64,000 bases of DNA from Sphingomonas sp. BAUL-RG-20F-R05-02 (lineage in GTDB: Bacteria; Pseudomonadota; Alphaproteobacteria; Sphingomonadales; Sphingomonadaceae). Location: positions 124,001 to 188,000 of the forward strand of contig NZ_JAKNQH010000007.1 in NCBI RefSeq assembly GCF_022662305.1, in the 5' to 3' direction. Positions 1 through 8,562 of this stretch are shown here, one piece after another. A program made the position numbers and the translations under genes. Under the pieces are notes generated by a model that did no database searches, was not told the DNA's origin, and saw only the letters and a program-made list of their open reading frames with translations. The stretch's first letter is position 1, and each line of letters opens with the position of its first letter.

Positions 1-473
1 CTGGCAAGCTTGGGGCCGAGACCTTTCAACTGCGTCAGTTCCGATGCGCTGGACGCCGCCGGAGCAGCGACCGGGGTCACGACAGAGACCGGTTCGACCG
101 TGGGTTCCGCAGCGGGCGGGGCCGGCGGCACAGCGGCGGCGGCAGGCTCGGAAATGCTCTCGGCATGTGGTGGCGGCGCAGGTGGTGTGATCGGTTCCGC
201 GTCGCGGCGGACCGGGGAGGTGGCGGGAACGTCGCTGCCCAACGGCGCTTCGACAGCAGGCGGGGCGGTCGCGCCCGCCTCCTCGGCGATCTCGCGATTC
301 TCGGCGACCTGTCGGTCGGCCTGGCGGCGGCGGCGGCGCAGCACGCTGCCCCACCAGATGATGAGGATCGCAGCCGCAGCGAGCACGATCATCAGCACGA
401 TGTGGACCATGGTGATCGGCCCCATCAGATCGATCGAGGCGGTGCTGTGCTGGGCGCTCGTCGTGGTGTCCAT
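1..473 (-). CDS. Membrane-anchored protein with C-terminal helix-hairpin-helix start (3' end missing)
   Basis: The ORF reads from an ATG at 473 off the left edge, so only about 157 residues are visible and the C-terminus is missing. Residues about 15-42 form one hydrophobic segment ending in WWG. A basic stretch (RRRRRQ) follows, then a long Ala/Pro/Glu-rich linker. The last visible residues, LTQLKGLGPKLA, match the start of a helix-hairpin-helix motif as seen in many alphaproteobacterial anchored proteins of unknown role. It lies 48 bases upstream of, and divergent in order but on the same strand as, lysK, which ends at 522. Function unknown; the long forward-strand ORF over the same bases is a shadow. 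Confidence 0.7.
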   Translation of the reverse strand, partial: MDTTTSAQHSTASIDLMGPITMVHIVLMIVLAAAAILIIWWGSVLRRRRRQADRQVAENREIAEEAGATAPPAVEAPLGSDVPATSPVRRDAEPITPPAPPPHAESISEPAAAAVPPAPPAAEPTVEPVSVVTPVAAPAASSASELTQLKGLGPKLA

Positions 474-521
474 ACTATAGCTCCGTTGGGGTGGGCGGGC
501 TCTTAACGCAACGGCACGCGA

Positions 522-2111
522 TTAGTCGCGTGCCAGCGCCTCGGCGATCAGCCTGCGCGAGTTTGCGATGCCGTACAGCGCGATGAAACTGCCCATGCGC
601 GGGCCCTGGCTTGAGCCGAGCAACGTCTCGTACAACGCCTTGAACCAGTCGCGCAGCGTCGCGAAACCGCCGACGCCGGCAAACTGCGTCTTGCCGATCT
701 CGTAGACGATGTTCTGGATCGCCTCGGCATCGCCATCCGCCGGCAGTGCCGCCAATTCGTGATCGAGCCGTTCGAGCGCGGCCCGCTCCACCGCATCGGG
801 CGCGCGTTTCACCAGCGTCGGCGCGACGAAATCGCGGCCATAGGCGATCGCGTAGCCGATCATCCGGTCGAGTTCTGGATATACCTCGGGCGTCGCATCC
901 GGCACGTAATTGGCGAGGTACCCCCACACCTGCTCGCTCGTGGCCTCGCCCATCACGCTGACGAGGTTGAGCAGCAGCCCGAACGTCACCGGCAACGCAC
1001 CCTCCGGCAGCTTGCCGTCGTGAATGTGATGCACCGGATTGCCGAGCCGTTCCTTCACGGTCTGCCCGGCATAGTTGCCGCAGAACTGCCAGTATTCGTC
1101 CACCGCGCGCGGGATCACGCCCATGTGCAGCGACTTGGCCTTCTTCGGCTCGCGATACGCGAAGAAGGCGAGGCTTTCGGGCGAGCCATAGGTCAGCCAT
1201 TGTTCGATCGACAGGCCATTGCCCTTCGACTTGGAGATCTTCTCGCCCTTTTCATCGAGGAACATCTCGTAGTTGAACCCCTCGGGCGGGCGGCCGCCAA
1301 GCACGCGGCAGATCTTGGAGGACTGCGTGACCGAATCGATCAGATCCTTGCCCGCCATCTCATAATCGACGCCGAGCGCGACCCAGCGCATCGCCCAATC
1401 GACCTTCCATTGCAGCTTGGCATGGCCGCCGAGGACGGTCTGGGTGATGCGTTCGCCGTCCGCGTCGGTGAAGGCGATCAGACCGCCGTCGGCATCGATC
1501 ACCTCGACCGGCACCTGCAACACGATGCCCGACTTGGGGCTGACCGGCAGCACCGGCGAATAGGTCGCGCGGCGATCCGCGCCCAATGTCGGCAGCATCA
1601 CGTCCAGGATCGCCTGATAGTGGCGCAGCGCGCCCTTCAGCGCGTCGTCGAAGCGGCCGTCGGCATAATAGTCGGTCGAGGAGGCGAACTCGTATTGAAA
1701 GCCGTAATCGTCGAGAAAGGCGCGCAGCCGCGCGTTGTTGTGCGCGGCGAAGCTGTCGTGCGTGCCGAACGGATCGGGGATGCGCGACAACGGCTTGCCG
1801 AGATGTTCGGCGAGCATCGCCTTGTTGGGCACATTGTCCGGCACCTTGCGCAGGCCGTCCATATCGTCGCTGAACGCGATCAGGCGGGTTGGCTGGTCCG
1901 ACAGCGCGTGAAAGGCGTTGCGCACCATCGTCGTGCGCAGCACTTCGTTGAACGTGCCGATGTGCGGCAGCCCCGATGGGCCGTAGCCGGTTTCGAAGAT
2001 GATGGCCGCACCGTCCGGCTTGCCGTTCGGATAGCGCTTGAGCAGTTTGCGTGCTTCCTCGTAGGGCCAGGCTTTGGATTCGAGGGCGGCGGCGCGGATG
2101 TCGTCTGTCAT
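522..2111 (-). CDS. lysK: Lysine--tRNA ligase, class I
   Basis: This enzyme attaches lysine to tRNA-Lys in the cytoplasm. The 529-residue product is the normal size for the class I (archaeal-type) LysRS used by many alphaproteobacteria in place of the class II enzyme. The ATP-binding HIGH motif is HIGT at residues 50-53, and the KMSKS loop is KISKSKG near residue 290. The Rossmann core with the segments [12 protein letters not shown] and [15 protein letters not shown] is intact. Start is the ATG at 2111, just inside the divergent intergenic region shared with the 2316 gene. No odd features were seen. Identification is firm from motifs and length. Confidence 0.96.
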   Translation of the reverse strand: MTDDIRAAALESKAWPYEEARKLLKRYPNGKPDGAAIIFETGYGPSGLPHIGTFNEVLRTTMVRNAFHALSDQPTRLIAFSDDMDGLRKVPDNVPNKAMLAEHLGKPLSRIPDPFGTHDSFAAHNNARLRAFLDDYGFQYEFASSTDYYADGRFDDALKGALRHYQAILDVMLPTLGADRRATYSPVLPVSPKSGIVLQVPVEVIDADGGLIAFTDADGERITQTVLGGHAKLQWKVDWAMRWVALGVDYEMAGKDLIDSVTQSSKICRVLGGRPPEGFNYEMFLDEKGEKISKSKGNGLSIEQWLTYGSPESLAFFAYREPKKAKSLHMGVIPRAVDEYWQFCGNYAGQTVKERLGNPVHHIHDGKLPEGALPVTFGLLLNLVSVMGEATSEQVWGYLANYVPDATPEVYPELDRMIGYAIAYGRDFVAPTLVKRAPDAVERAALERLDHELAALPADGDAEAIQNIVYEIGKTQFAGVGGFATLRDWFKALYETLLGSSQGPRMGSFIALYGIANSRRLIAEALARD

Positions 2112-2191
2112 GGTGCGAGCGGACTAGCGCGATCGCGCGCGCGCGTCACCCCGGCGTGCGTTTCGTTATGTCACGCGGATGTGTTAGGGAC

Positions 2192-2264
2192 GTGCCATCG
2201 TCGGCACCGCTTCTCGTGTAAGCGCCGGCGGCTGAGAGACTCGTGCTCCCGCTTACCAGCCGGG
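2192..2264 (+). promoter_or_regulatory. Candidate structured leader: hairpin plus H-type pseudoknot
   Basis: Hand folding shows a 5-bp hairpin (2192-2196 with 2203-2207). Next comes GTAAGCG at 2218-2224 pairing with CGCTTAC at 2250-2256, and CGGCTG at 2229-2234 pairing with CAGCCG at 2257-2262. The two helices interleave, giving an H-type pseudoknot with directly abutting 3' strands, about 50 bases before the start codon at 2316. This topology is used by several small alphaproteobacterial riboswitches (SAM-II type), but the bases do not match a consensus I remember. Existence of the pairings is seen; a regulatory role is inference. Confidence 0.4.
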
Positions 2265-2315
2265 GACCCGATTCATGATCCAGCTTCACACCCTTTCGTT
2301 CCGTGAGGCGCGTTG

Positions 2316-2528
2316 ATGTCGCGCGCAGTCCAGATCGACGCCCCGCGCGAGGATGTCGTCGCGATGTGCGCGAAGCGCGGCGTGACGATCAGCGCGATCG
2401 AATCTTTGGTGTCCGGTGGCACGCGCGTCGTGCTGAACACCGGCGCCGATGCCGAGATCATCCGCACCGCCTATCGCACCAAGATCATCACCGCGCCGGT
2501 GGTCCGCGCGAAATGGGCGCAGGTCTGA
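2316..2528 (+). CDS. Small conserved-looking protein of unknown function (70 aa)
   Basis: The product starts MSRAVQIDAPRED. ATG at 2316 is preceded by a TGAGG ribosome-binding site, so I prefer it over the in-frame TTG at 2313. It has no membrane segment or signal peptide, and it has a mixed alpha/beta look with a basic C-terminus (RAKWAQV). It is the first gene after the divergent lysK promoter region and is followed 34 bases later by another tiny basic ORF, so the two may be co-transcribed. I do not recognise the family. Confidence 0.6.
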   Translation: MSRAVQIDAPREDVVAMCAKRGVTISAIESLVSGGTRVVLNTGADAEIIRTAYRTKIITAPVVRAKWAQV

Positions 2529-2562
2529 CACCTCAGCCCGCTAACCTTATCGGAGAAACACG

Positions 2563-2682
2563 ATGGCCAAAGGCCAGAAGAAGAGCAACCGCGAGGTCCG
2601 CAAGCCCAAGAAGGAGACGGTCAAGAAGCCGCTCGCCGAGCCCTCGTCCAAGAACGCGGTCAAGACGGATATCAAGGCGTGA
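2563..2682 (+). CDS. Very small lysine-rich protein (39 aa)
   Basis: ATG at 2563 follows a CGGAGAAA ribosome-binding site. The 39-residue product begins MAKGQKKSNREVRKPKKE and is strongly basic. Short proteins with this MAKGQ-KSNRE-KPKKE pattern are recalled as common unnamed ORFs in sphingomonads and rhizobia, which supports it being real. Its TGA overlaps a GTG (bases 2679-2682, GTGA), the usual sign of translational coupling to the next, damaged ORF. Function unknown; nucleic-acid binding would be a guess from charge alone. Confidence 0.65.
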   Translation: MAKGQKKSNREVRKPKKETVKKPLAEPSSKNAVKTDIKA

Positions 2683-2859
2683 GCGGCTCGGCACCCGAGA
2701 AGGGTACGGTCGCGCGCGTTCGAACTCGCGCGCGGCGGTGGTTGCCGCAGCGTCGACGATATTCGCCGCACGCTGGTGCGGGAACGCCACGACAGCGTGC
2801 TGTCGCATCTCAGCGCGCCATCGCTGGTGCGGCAGTTGCGCGTGGCGCTGGCGGGATGA
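2679..2859 (+). pseudogene. Frameshifted small ORF (about 60 aa), family unknown
   Basis: From the coupled GTG at 2679 the protein reads VSGSAPEKGTVAR and then turns into arginine-rich nonsense. The frame entered two bases later reads AFELARGGGCRSVDDIRRTL and continues sensibly to LVRQLRVALAG and a stop at 2857-2859. The switch lies in the alternating run GCGCGCG near 2710. Two extra bases (one more GC unit) would join the two halves into one protein of about 60 residues. This is either a genuine inactivating or phase-variable deletion or a sequencing error in a repeat. Confidence 0.5.
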
Positions 2860-2917
2860 TGCCGCGACGTTGACCGGCAGCGGTTGCCATTCTGTTCCGA
2901 ACCGTTATTTCTGACTT

Positions 2918-5629
2918 GTGCTGCCGCATCCCGCCCTCCACGCCAGCCACGGCGGCATCTGGATCGCCGATGCGGATGGCACGCGGCCGATCGGGCGGGG
3001 CGAGGCGATCCGCATCGCCGCCGACACGCCGGTGATCCTGCTCAACGCGCCGCTGGTGGCGCAGCGGCTTGGCTATGCGGAATTGTCGGGTCTCGACGTG
3101 CTCGAACTGTTCGCGTTGCTGTTCCCGGCGCGCTTCATGGTGCCGACGCCCAAGGGGCTCGCGCGGGCGGCCGGACTCGACGCGCCGGCGAGCGACGGCG
3201 ACGTCGCCGCGTTCCTGCGGCGTGCCGCCTCGGCGTTGCTCGATGTGACCGAGGGCGACTGGCCCGAGCGCGAAGGCGCGTGGAGCGCGACGCAGAACCT
3301 CGGCCGATTGCGCTGGCCGTGGGCGCCGATCCTGGCGGCGCGGCTGCACCGCCCGGCGACGGCGGAGCGCTGGCTGTTCACCAAGCTTCCCGAATGGTCG
3401 GAAAGCGCACCGCGTCCCGCGCCGCGCACCGTCACGCTCGGCGTGGAGGAAACCGCCGCGCGGCTCGCCCATCTCACCGGCAGCGCCGCCGAGGAACGCG
3501 TCGGCCAGCGCGCCTTCGCACAGGCCGCGACTGAGGCGTTCGCGCCGCGTATGGTCCGCGACGCGCCCAATCTCGTGCTGGCGGAGGCAGGGACGGGCAT
3601 CGGCAAGACGCTCGGCTATCTCGCGCCCGCGTCGCTGTGGGCGGAGAAGGCGGGCGGGGCGGTGTGGGTGTCGACCTATACCAAGGCGCTGCAACGCCAG
3701 TTGGCCGCCGAGACCACGCGGCTGTTCCCCGATCCGGCCGAGCGGCGGCTCAAGGTGGTGACACGCAAGGGCCGCGAGAACTACCTTTGCCTGCTCAACC
3801 TGGAGGATGCCTTGCAGGGCGGGTTCGCCGGGCGCGCCGCCATCCTCGCGCAACTGGTCGCGCGCTGGGCGGCGTATAGCGCGGATGGCGACATGGTCGG
3901 CGGCGATCTGCCCGGCTGGCTGACGACCTTGTTCCGCCGCGCCGGTCACACCGCACTGACCGACCGGCGCGGCGAGTGCGTTTATGCCGGCTGCCCGCAC
4001 TACCGCAAATGCTTCATCGAGCGCGCCGCGCGCGCCAGTGTCGAGGCGGATATCGTCATCGCCAACCATGCGTTGGTGATGGTCAATGCGGTGCGCGGGC
4101 GCGAACTCAACACGCGGCCGACCCGCTATGTGTTCGACGAGGGGCATCACCTGTTCGATGCCGCCGACATGATGTTCTCGACCGCGCTGACCGGTCAGGA
4201 AACAATCGAGCTACGCCGCTGGCTGCTCGGCCCCGAATCGGGCGGGCGCGGGCGGCGGCGTGGGCTGGCGGCGCGGCTGTCCGACGTGGCGAGCGATGAC
4301 GAGGCGGGGGCGCTCGCCATCGCCGATGCGGTCAAGGCGGCGGGCGCGCTCGCCGCCGACGGCTGGTTACAACGGCTGGCGGAGGGCGCGCCGTTCGGAC
4401 CCGTAGAGCATCTTCTCGCCGCCGTGCGCGGGCTGACCTATGCGCGCGCCGAGACGGATGGTGATGCGGGGTATGGTCTCGAAACCGAACTGGTCGAACC
4501 TGACGCGGCGTTGGTCGAGGCGGCGGGGCAGGCGGCGCATGCGCTCGATGCGTTGGTGCGGCCGCTGGTCGCGCTCGGCCGGCGGCTGGAGGCGGTGCTG
4601 GCGGATGCGCCTGACTGGATGGATGCGCCCGCGCGCGCGCGGATCGAGGGCGCGATCGCCTCGCTCGGCTGGCGAGCGGAGACGGTGGCATCGTGGCTGG
4701 CGCTGCTCGCCCGCGTCGGCGGCCCGGCGGCGGAGCAGTTCGTCGACTGGCTGATCGTCAACCGCATCGAGGGGCGCGATTACGATATCGGCCTGCTGCG
4801 CCACTGGCTCGACCCTTCCAAGCCCTTCGCCGAGGTGGTGCTGCGGCCTGCGCACGGTGCGCTCGTCACGTCGGCCACGCTGCGCGGCGGGGGCGCCGAC
4901 GCGAACGAGGGGTGGGACGTGGCAGAGGCGCGCAGCGGTGCGCAGCATCTGATTCGCCCCGGCTCCCGCTTCTCTGCGCAAAGCCCGTTCGATTACGCCA
5001 ACCACGCGCAAGTGCTGATCGTCACCGACGTCAAGCGCGGCGATCTCGGCGGCCTCGCCAACGCCTATGCGCGACTAGCGCTGGCGAGCGGCGGTGGGAT
5101 GCTCGGGCTGTTCACCGCGATTCGCCGGCTGCGTGCAGTTCACGCCCGCATCGCCGACCGGCTCGCCCGCGAAGGGCTGCCGCTCTACGCGCAGCATGTC
5201 GATCCGATCGACACCGGCACGCTGGTCGATATCTTCCGCGACGATCTCTCCGCCTCCTTGCTCGGCACCGATGCGTTGCGGGACGGGGTGGACGTGCCGG
5301 GGCGTTCGCTGCGGCTGGTGGTGATGGAGGGCGTGCCCTGGCCGAAGCCGAGCGTGCTCCATGCCGCGCGCCGACTCGCGGGCGGCGGTTCCGCCTATGA
5401 CGACCGCATCGTGCGGGCGCGGCTTGCACAGGCGTTCGGCCGGCTGATCCGCCGCGCTGACGATCGCGGTGCGTTCGTATTGCTATCCTCGGCGATGCCG
5501 TCGCGGCTGCTGTCAGCCTTCCCGCCCGGCGTTCCGGTAGCGCGCGTCACGCTCGATGAAGCGATCGCGCGCGTAAGACGGCTTCCTTCCGTGGTCGAAT
5601 CGGGGCAAGAGGCGGTCGAGGACGCCTGA
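2918..5629 (+). CDS. ATP-dependent DNA helicase, DinG/XPD family (Fe-S)
   Basis: The 903-residue superfamily 2 helicase has a Walker A motif GTGIGKT near residue 225, a Cys-containing insertion (CVYAGCPHYRKC, residues about 353-365) typical of the iron-sulphur cluster of DinG/XPD helicases, and a DEGH Walker B box near residue 407. The C-terminal helicase half contains DGVDVPG and the QAFGRLIRR arginine-finger motif. Such enzymes unwind 5'-tailed or branched DNA during repair. The first about 160 residues precede the helicase fold and resemble the N-terminal region of alphaproteobacterial DinG-like proteins. Start is GTG at 2918. sixA follows after 15 bases, so they probably share a transcript. 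Confidence 0.9.
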   Translation: MLPHPALHASHGGIWIADADGTRPIGRGEAIRIAADTPVILLNAPLVAQRLGYAELSGLDVLELFALLFPARFMVPTPKGLARAAGLDAPASDGDVAAFLRRAASALLDVTEGDWPEREGAWSATQNLGRLRWPWAPILAARLHRPATAERWLFTKLPEWSESAPRPAPRTVTLGVEETAARLAHLTGSAAEERVGQRAFAQAATEAFAPRMVRDAPNLVLAEAGTGIGKTLGYLAPASLWAEKAGGAVWVSTYTKALQRQLAAETTRLFPDPAERRLKVVTRKGRENYLCLLNLEDALQGGFAGRAAILAQLVARWAAYSADGDMVGGDLPGWLTTLFRRAGHTALTDRRGECVYAGCPHYRKCFIERAARASVEADIVIANHALVMVNAVRGRELNTRPTRYVFDEGHHLFDAADMMFSTALTGQETIELRRWLLGPESGGRGRRRGLAARLSDVASDDEAGALAIADAVKAAGALAADGWLQRLAEGAPFGPVEHLLAAVRGLTYARAETDGDAGYGLETELVEPDAALVEAAGQAAHALDALVRPLVALGRRLEAVLADAPDWMDAPARARIEGAIASLGWRAETVASWLALLARVGGPAAEQFVDWLIVNRIEGRDYDIGLLRHWLDPSKPFAEVVLRPAHGALVTSATLRGGGADANEGWDVAEARSGAQHLIRPGSRFSAQSPFDYANHAQVLIVTDVKRGDLGGLANAYARLALASGGGMLGLFTAIRRLRAVHARIADRLAREGLPLYAQHVDPIDTGTLVDIFRDDLSASLLGTDALRDGVDVPGRSLRLVVMEGVPWPKPSVLHAARRLAGGGSAYDDRIVRARLAQAFGRLIRRADDRGAFVLLSSAMPSRLLSAFPPGVPVARVTLDEAIARVRRLPSVVESGQEAVEDA

Positions 5630-5644
5630 CGGAGAAGGCCCGAG

Positions 5645-6184
5645 TTGAAAACGCTTACCCTGCTCCGCCATGCCAAATCGGGCTGGGACGATCCCGTCGC
5701 CCGCGATTTCGATCGGCCGCTCAACGGCAAGGGCAAGCGCGCGGCCGCGATGGTCGGGCGGCACCTGCGTGATCTCCGCCTGTCGTTCGATCATGTCGTC
5801 GCCTCGCCTGCGGTGCGGGTGATGGAGACGCTCGACGAGATCGAACGCGGTTATGGCCGGGCGCTGGGCATCGGGTGGGACCGCCGGCTGTATCTCGCCT
5901 CGGCGGAAACGCTGCTCGATCTTATCCAGGCGCTGCCCGATACGGCGGCCGACGTGCTGCTGGTCGGGCACAATCCGGGGCTTGAGGACCTGGTGCTGAT
6001 GCTGGTGCCGGGCGGCACGGGCGATCTGCGCAGCGCGGTCGAGCTGAAGTACCCCACTGCGAGTGTCGCGCGAATGACGTTCGCGGTGGACGACTGGAGC
6101 GGCGTGACGACCGGCGGCGGTGCGCTGGCATTGTTCGTACGGCCGCGCGATCTCGACCGGACGCTGGGGCCGGACCAGGACTGA
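5645..6184 (+). CDS. SixA-like histidine phosphatase
   Basis: This 179-residue member of the phosphoglycerate-mutase-like branch starts MKTLTLLRHAKSGWDD. LRHAKS carries the RHG-type catalytic histidine (residue 9), and VGHNPGLEDL holds the second conserved histidine. SixA-type enzymes remove phosphate from phosphohistidine, for example on phosphorelay or PTS proteins; the substrate here is unknown. The start is a TTG at 5645 after a GGAGAAGG ribosome-binding site, and lies directly behind the helicase gene. A strong hairpin follows the stop. Confidence 0.88.
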   Translation: MKTLTLLRHAKSGWDDPVARDFDRPLNGKGKRAAAMVGRHLRDLRLSFDHVVASPAVRVMETLDEIERGYGRALGIGWDRRLYLASAETLLDLIQALPDTAADVLLVGHNPGLEDLVLMLVPGGTGDLRSAVELKYPTASVARMTFAVDDWSGVTTGGGALALFVRPRDLDRTLGPDQD

Positions 6185-6195
6185 TCCCGCGCGCT

Positions 6196-6243
6196 CCGAG
6201 CTGGGCCCTGCCTGCCGGAGTGCAGGCGGGAAGCTCAGCTCGG
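6196..6243. terminator. Long hairpin between convergent genes
   Basis: CCGAGCTG at the left arm pairs with CAGCTCGG at the right arm, and an inner GCCTGC/GCAGGC stem continues the helix. It lies between the convergent sixA-like and DUF177 genes and overlaps the last codons of the latter. There is no clear T-run, so it may work in both directions only weakly. Confidence 0.45.
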
Positions 6244-6768
6244 CTTCTTGCCCAGCAGATCGCCAAGCCCGGCGAGCGCGCCTTTCGGCTTCGCCTCCTC
6301 CTCGGTCAGTACGCCCGCGTCGCGCAGCACCGCCGCCGCGTTCGCGCTGCGCGGGAACGGATCGAGCGCAAGCGCCATCGTCTCGGCCGCCGCTTCGCCG
6401 AGATCGATCGCACCGCCTTCATAAGGGATGGTGTCGAGCGAGCCTTCGTCCAGTTCGATTTCCTCGTCCTCGCCCGCAAAGCCTTCGGCCACGAACAGCA
6501 GCGCGACCGGCTCGTCCACAGTGACCGGGATCGGTTCGTCGGTCACGGTGCAGGCCTGCACCACGTCCGCGCCGACACGACCGCGCACCGCGATACCCGC
6601 CGCCTCTTGCCGCACTGCCAACGTTGCGTCGAGCCGGACGATCGAGACCAGCCCGAACCGCGCGGCGAGCGCGGCACGTTCGGCGGCGTCCGCGGTGATC
6701 GTCACGCTGCGCTCACCCGCTCCGATTGTGTCGATCCGCTCGGGGCGCGAAAATTCAGGGGCTGTCAT
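6235..6768 (-). CDS. DUF177 (YceD-like) protein
   Basis: The 177-residue soluble protein has the DUF177/YceD layout: an N-terminal beta-rich region, the segment VVQACTVTDEPIP containing the conserved cysteine, then an acidic stretch (GEDEEIELDEG) and the closing motif IDLGEAAAETMALALDPFPR. YceD family members affect 23S rRNA accumulation and usually sit beside rpmF; here no rpmF is adjacent. Its ATG overlaps the stop of the upstream bc1-chaperone gene (ATGA at 6765-6768), so the two are translationally coupled. Confidence 0.88.
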   Translation of the reverse strand: MTAPEFSRPERIDTIGAGERSVTITADAAERAALAARFGLVSIVRLDATLAVRQEAAGIAVRGRVGADVVQACTVTDEPIPVTVDEPVALLFVAEGFAGEDEEIELDEGSLDTIPYEGGAIDLGEAAAETMALALDPFPRSANAAAVLRDAGVLTEEEAKPKGALAGLGDLLGKKPS

Positions 6769-7271
6769 GGCAAATCTCCGGCGATGATCGTGGCCGTGGG
6801 GGTGCGCGTGAGCGCGTCGCGAAAGTCGTGGAGCGCTGCCGCGACGTGGGTCAGCGCGGCGGGTGACGGGGCGGTGCCGCGATAGACGTTGCGCACCAGC
6901 GCGGCGTCGAGGCCGCCTGCGGCCAGCCCCTCGCGATACGCGCCGATCCGCCCGCCGAGCATGCTCATCATCTTGCTGATATGCTTGCCGACGATGATGT
7001 CACCGATGCCGATCTGGCGCAGCTGCCCGTCCATGTCGTCGACGAACCGCTCCGTCACGCGCGCAACCGTCTCGGCGCCGGCGGGATCGTCCTCCAGCCG
7101 CAGCAGCACGAAGGCGAGCAGGCTCGCGATCATGTCGAACCGGCCGTCCACCGTATCGGGCACCGCGCCGTCGAGGTACCAGTGCGGCGCGCGGCCACGT
7201 GCCACGATCGCGCTATACAGCGGCAGCGCCTCGGTATCCTGCGCCCCGAACATTCGGCCGATCCAGTTCAA
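6765..7271 (-). CDS. Ubiquinol-cytochrome c chaperone family protein (CBP3-like)
   Basis: The core reads ALPLYSAIVARGRAPHWY, then DTVDGRFDMIASLLAFVLLRLE and FVDDMDGQLRQIGIGDIIVGKHISKMMS, the signature of the CBP3/UQCC chaperone domain that helps assemble cytochrome bc1. I place the start at TTG 7271 (LNWIGRMFG), preceded by GGGAG and matching the short N-terminus of homologues. ATG 7322 and more distant in-frame codons are possible but would run toward bamE on the other strand. It is co-transcribed with DUF177 by a 4-base overlap. Confidence 0.8.
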   Translation of the reverse strand: MNWIGRMFGAQDTEALPLYSAIVARGRAPHWYLDGAVPDTVDGRFDMIASLLAFVLLRLEDDPAGAETVARVTERFVDDMDGQLRQIGIGDIIVGKHISKMMSMLGGRIGAYREGLAAGGLDAALVRNVYRGTAPSPAALTHVAAALHDFRDALTRTPTATIIAGDLP

Positions 7272-7405
7272 GTGCGTCGACTCCCGCAAGCGCGGCCCTT
7301 GTTTGGCCATCAAGCTCGGCATATTGAGGCGATCGCGGCACGATGCAATGCGCGGTTTTTCGTTGCGGTAGCGGGTTCGGCAACTGGCTGCGTGCCGAGG
7401 AGATA

Positions 7406-7906
7406 ATGATGACGGTGATTTCGGCGCGACGGTTCCTGGCGCCCGCTTTGGTCCTCGCGGCATTTGGCGCCAGCGGTTGCACGCAGTTGCGCACGCATCA
7501 GGGCTACGTAATCGATGCCGATCTGGTCAATTCGGTGCAGCCCGGCGTCGACACCCGCAAGTCGGTATTGTCCGTGCTGGGCACGCCGACCTTCGCCGCC
7601 GGGTTCCAGCAGCAAGGCGACTGGTATTACATCTCGCGGGATGCGCGCAACTTCGCCTACAACAACCCGCACGTGAAATCACAGACCACGCTCCGCATCA
7701 GCTTCGACGCGAAGGGCACTGTTACGGGAATCGACCGCACCGGCAAGGAACAGATCGCCTCGATCTCGCCGATGAAGAAGACCACGCCGACGCTTGGCCG
7801 CAAGACCAGCTTCTTCCAGCAGTTGTTCGGCAACATCGGCACGGTCGGCGCGATCGGCGGCGGTGGCAGCAGTCAGCCGAGCAACACCGGCCGCGACAAG
7901 CCGTAA
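7406..7906 (+). CDS. bamE: Outer-membrane assembly lipoprotein BamE (SmpA/OmlA)
   Basis: The product starts MMTVISARRFLAP. A signal peptide ends in the lipobox FGASGC, then comes the BamE fold: HQGYVIDADLVNSVQPGVDTR, VLSVLGTPTF and DWYYISR. BamE is the small lipoprotein of the BAM complex inserting beta-barrels in the outer membrane. ATG 7406 follows GAGGAGAT and is preferred over the upstream in-frame ATG at 7343. The C-terminal extension after residue 125 is Gly/Ser rich, as in other sphingomonads. The gene diverges from the bc1-chaperone/DUF177 pair. Confidence 0.93.
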   Translation: MMTVISARRFLAPALVLAAFGASGCTQLRTHQGYVIDADLVNSVQPGVDTRKSVLSVLGTPTFAAGFQQQGDWYYISRDARNFAYNNPHVKSQTTLRISFDAKGTVTGIDRTGKEQIASISPMKKTTPTLGRKTSFFQQLFGNIGTVGAIGGGGSSQPSNTGRDKP

Positions 7907-8562
7907 CGCGTCGTATCCGCTACGCAGGGCTAAGCGCATCGCTATGCCGCATTCGGCAAGGTAAAGGTGCGTTCGGCGGAAGACACCTCGGCCCGCCCGT
8001 CACGTCTGCTGTACGTATGCGACCGTCATCTTGATGGATGCGTGTGGCGCGCTGCGCCGTCGATGCCGGATCGGCCGCGCACGGGTGGGGGAGGGTGCGC
8101 GGCCGGTGCCGGTACAAAGCTACTGGGCACTAGTCCCGAAAGGGGGGAAAGGGACTCCGGCGTGAACGCGCCTGACCCAGAATGGTTCTCCGGCTTTTTG
8201 TGCGCCGAACGATAAACAGCATTTGAACGACCGCGTGCAGACGAAACGACGCGCCAAAGGCGATAATTCCTGGCGACGCAGACTCCGCAGGCGCACCAAC
8301 GTCGGGCACGACAGCAACCTTTGCTTCTCATCCGCTTCGTATTGCCGCTCGCCGGCACCATCAGTGTAAAACGGCCCGGCCGCTGCACTAATTTCGTCCC
8401 GGCTGAAACGGCGAGACGATCGTCGGCGGTTGATCTGCGTCCAGCGCTGGTTTGTTGAGCTTGATTATCAAGCGCGTTGTGCGACACACCGTGGCGACGA
8501 ACGAAAGATTGCGAATTCGGGGGCGAAGCGCTTTGGGGGCAGGGGGTATCGTCATCGCGGCG
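7907..8562. other. 656-base intergenic region with a structured RNA candidate
   Basis: Open frames here have no ribosome-binding sites and poor protein composition, so I see no gene. The middle contains a compact three-way-junction fold, listed separately. The last 100 bases could be 5' extension of the next ORF, whose in-frame codons continue upstream to 8452, but those residues do not look like the family. Confidence 0.5.
8122..8181 (+). ncRNA. Candidate structured RNA: three-way junction
   Basis: CTGGG (8123-8127) pairs with CCCAG (8176-8180). Inside are two hairpins: AGTCCC (8132-8137) with GGGACT (8151-8156), and GGCG (8159-8162) with CGCC (8169-8172). All arms are perfect and the junction strands are 2-4 bases. 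Part of it (AGGGACTCCGGCGTGAACG) resembles the core of cobalamin riboswitches, but the downstream GCnACTG box is absent, so I do not name it. It lies about 380 bases before the glycosyltransferase start. The pairing is seen; function is unknown. Confidence 0.4.

Noticed and set aside
2226..2262. TPP riboswitch because of CTGAGA at 2232
   Set aside because: Only the six-base word matches; the second conserved TPP box and helices are missing, and the pairings seen form a pseudoknot instead.
759..2306. 515-codon plus-strand ORF
   Set aside because: It runs antisense across lysK and mirrors its codon pattern. The lysK motifs are complete, so this is a shadow frame, as are the long reverse ORFs over 2810-4150, 26093-27277 and 35599-36855.
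8122..8181. Cobalamin riboswitch or hammerhead ribozyme
   Set aside because: The AGGGACTCCGGCG stretch resembles part of the cobalamin core, but the GCnACTG box is missing. The CTGA and GAAA words are not in hammerhead order.
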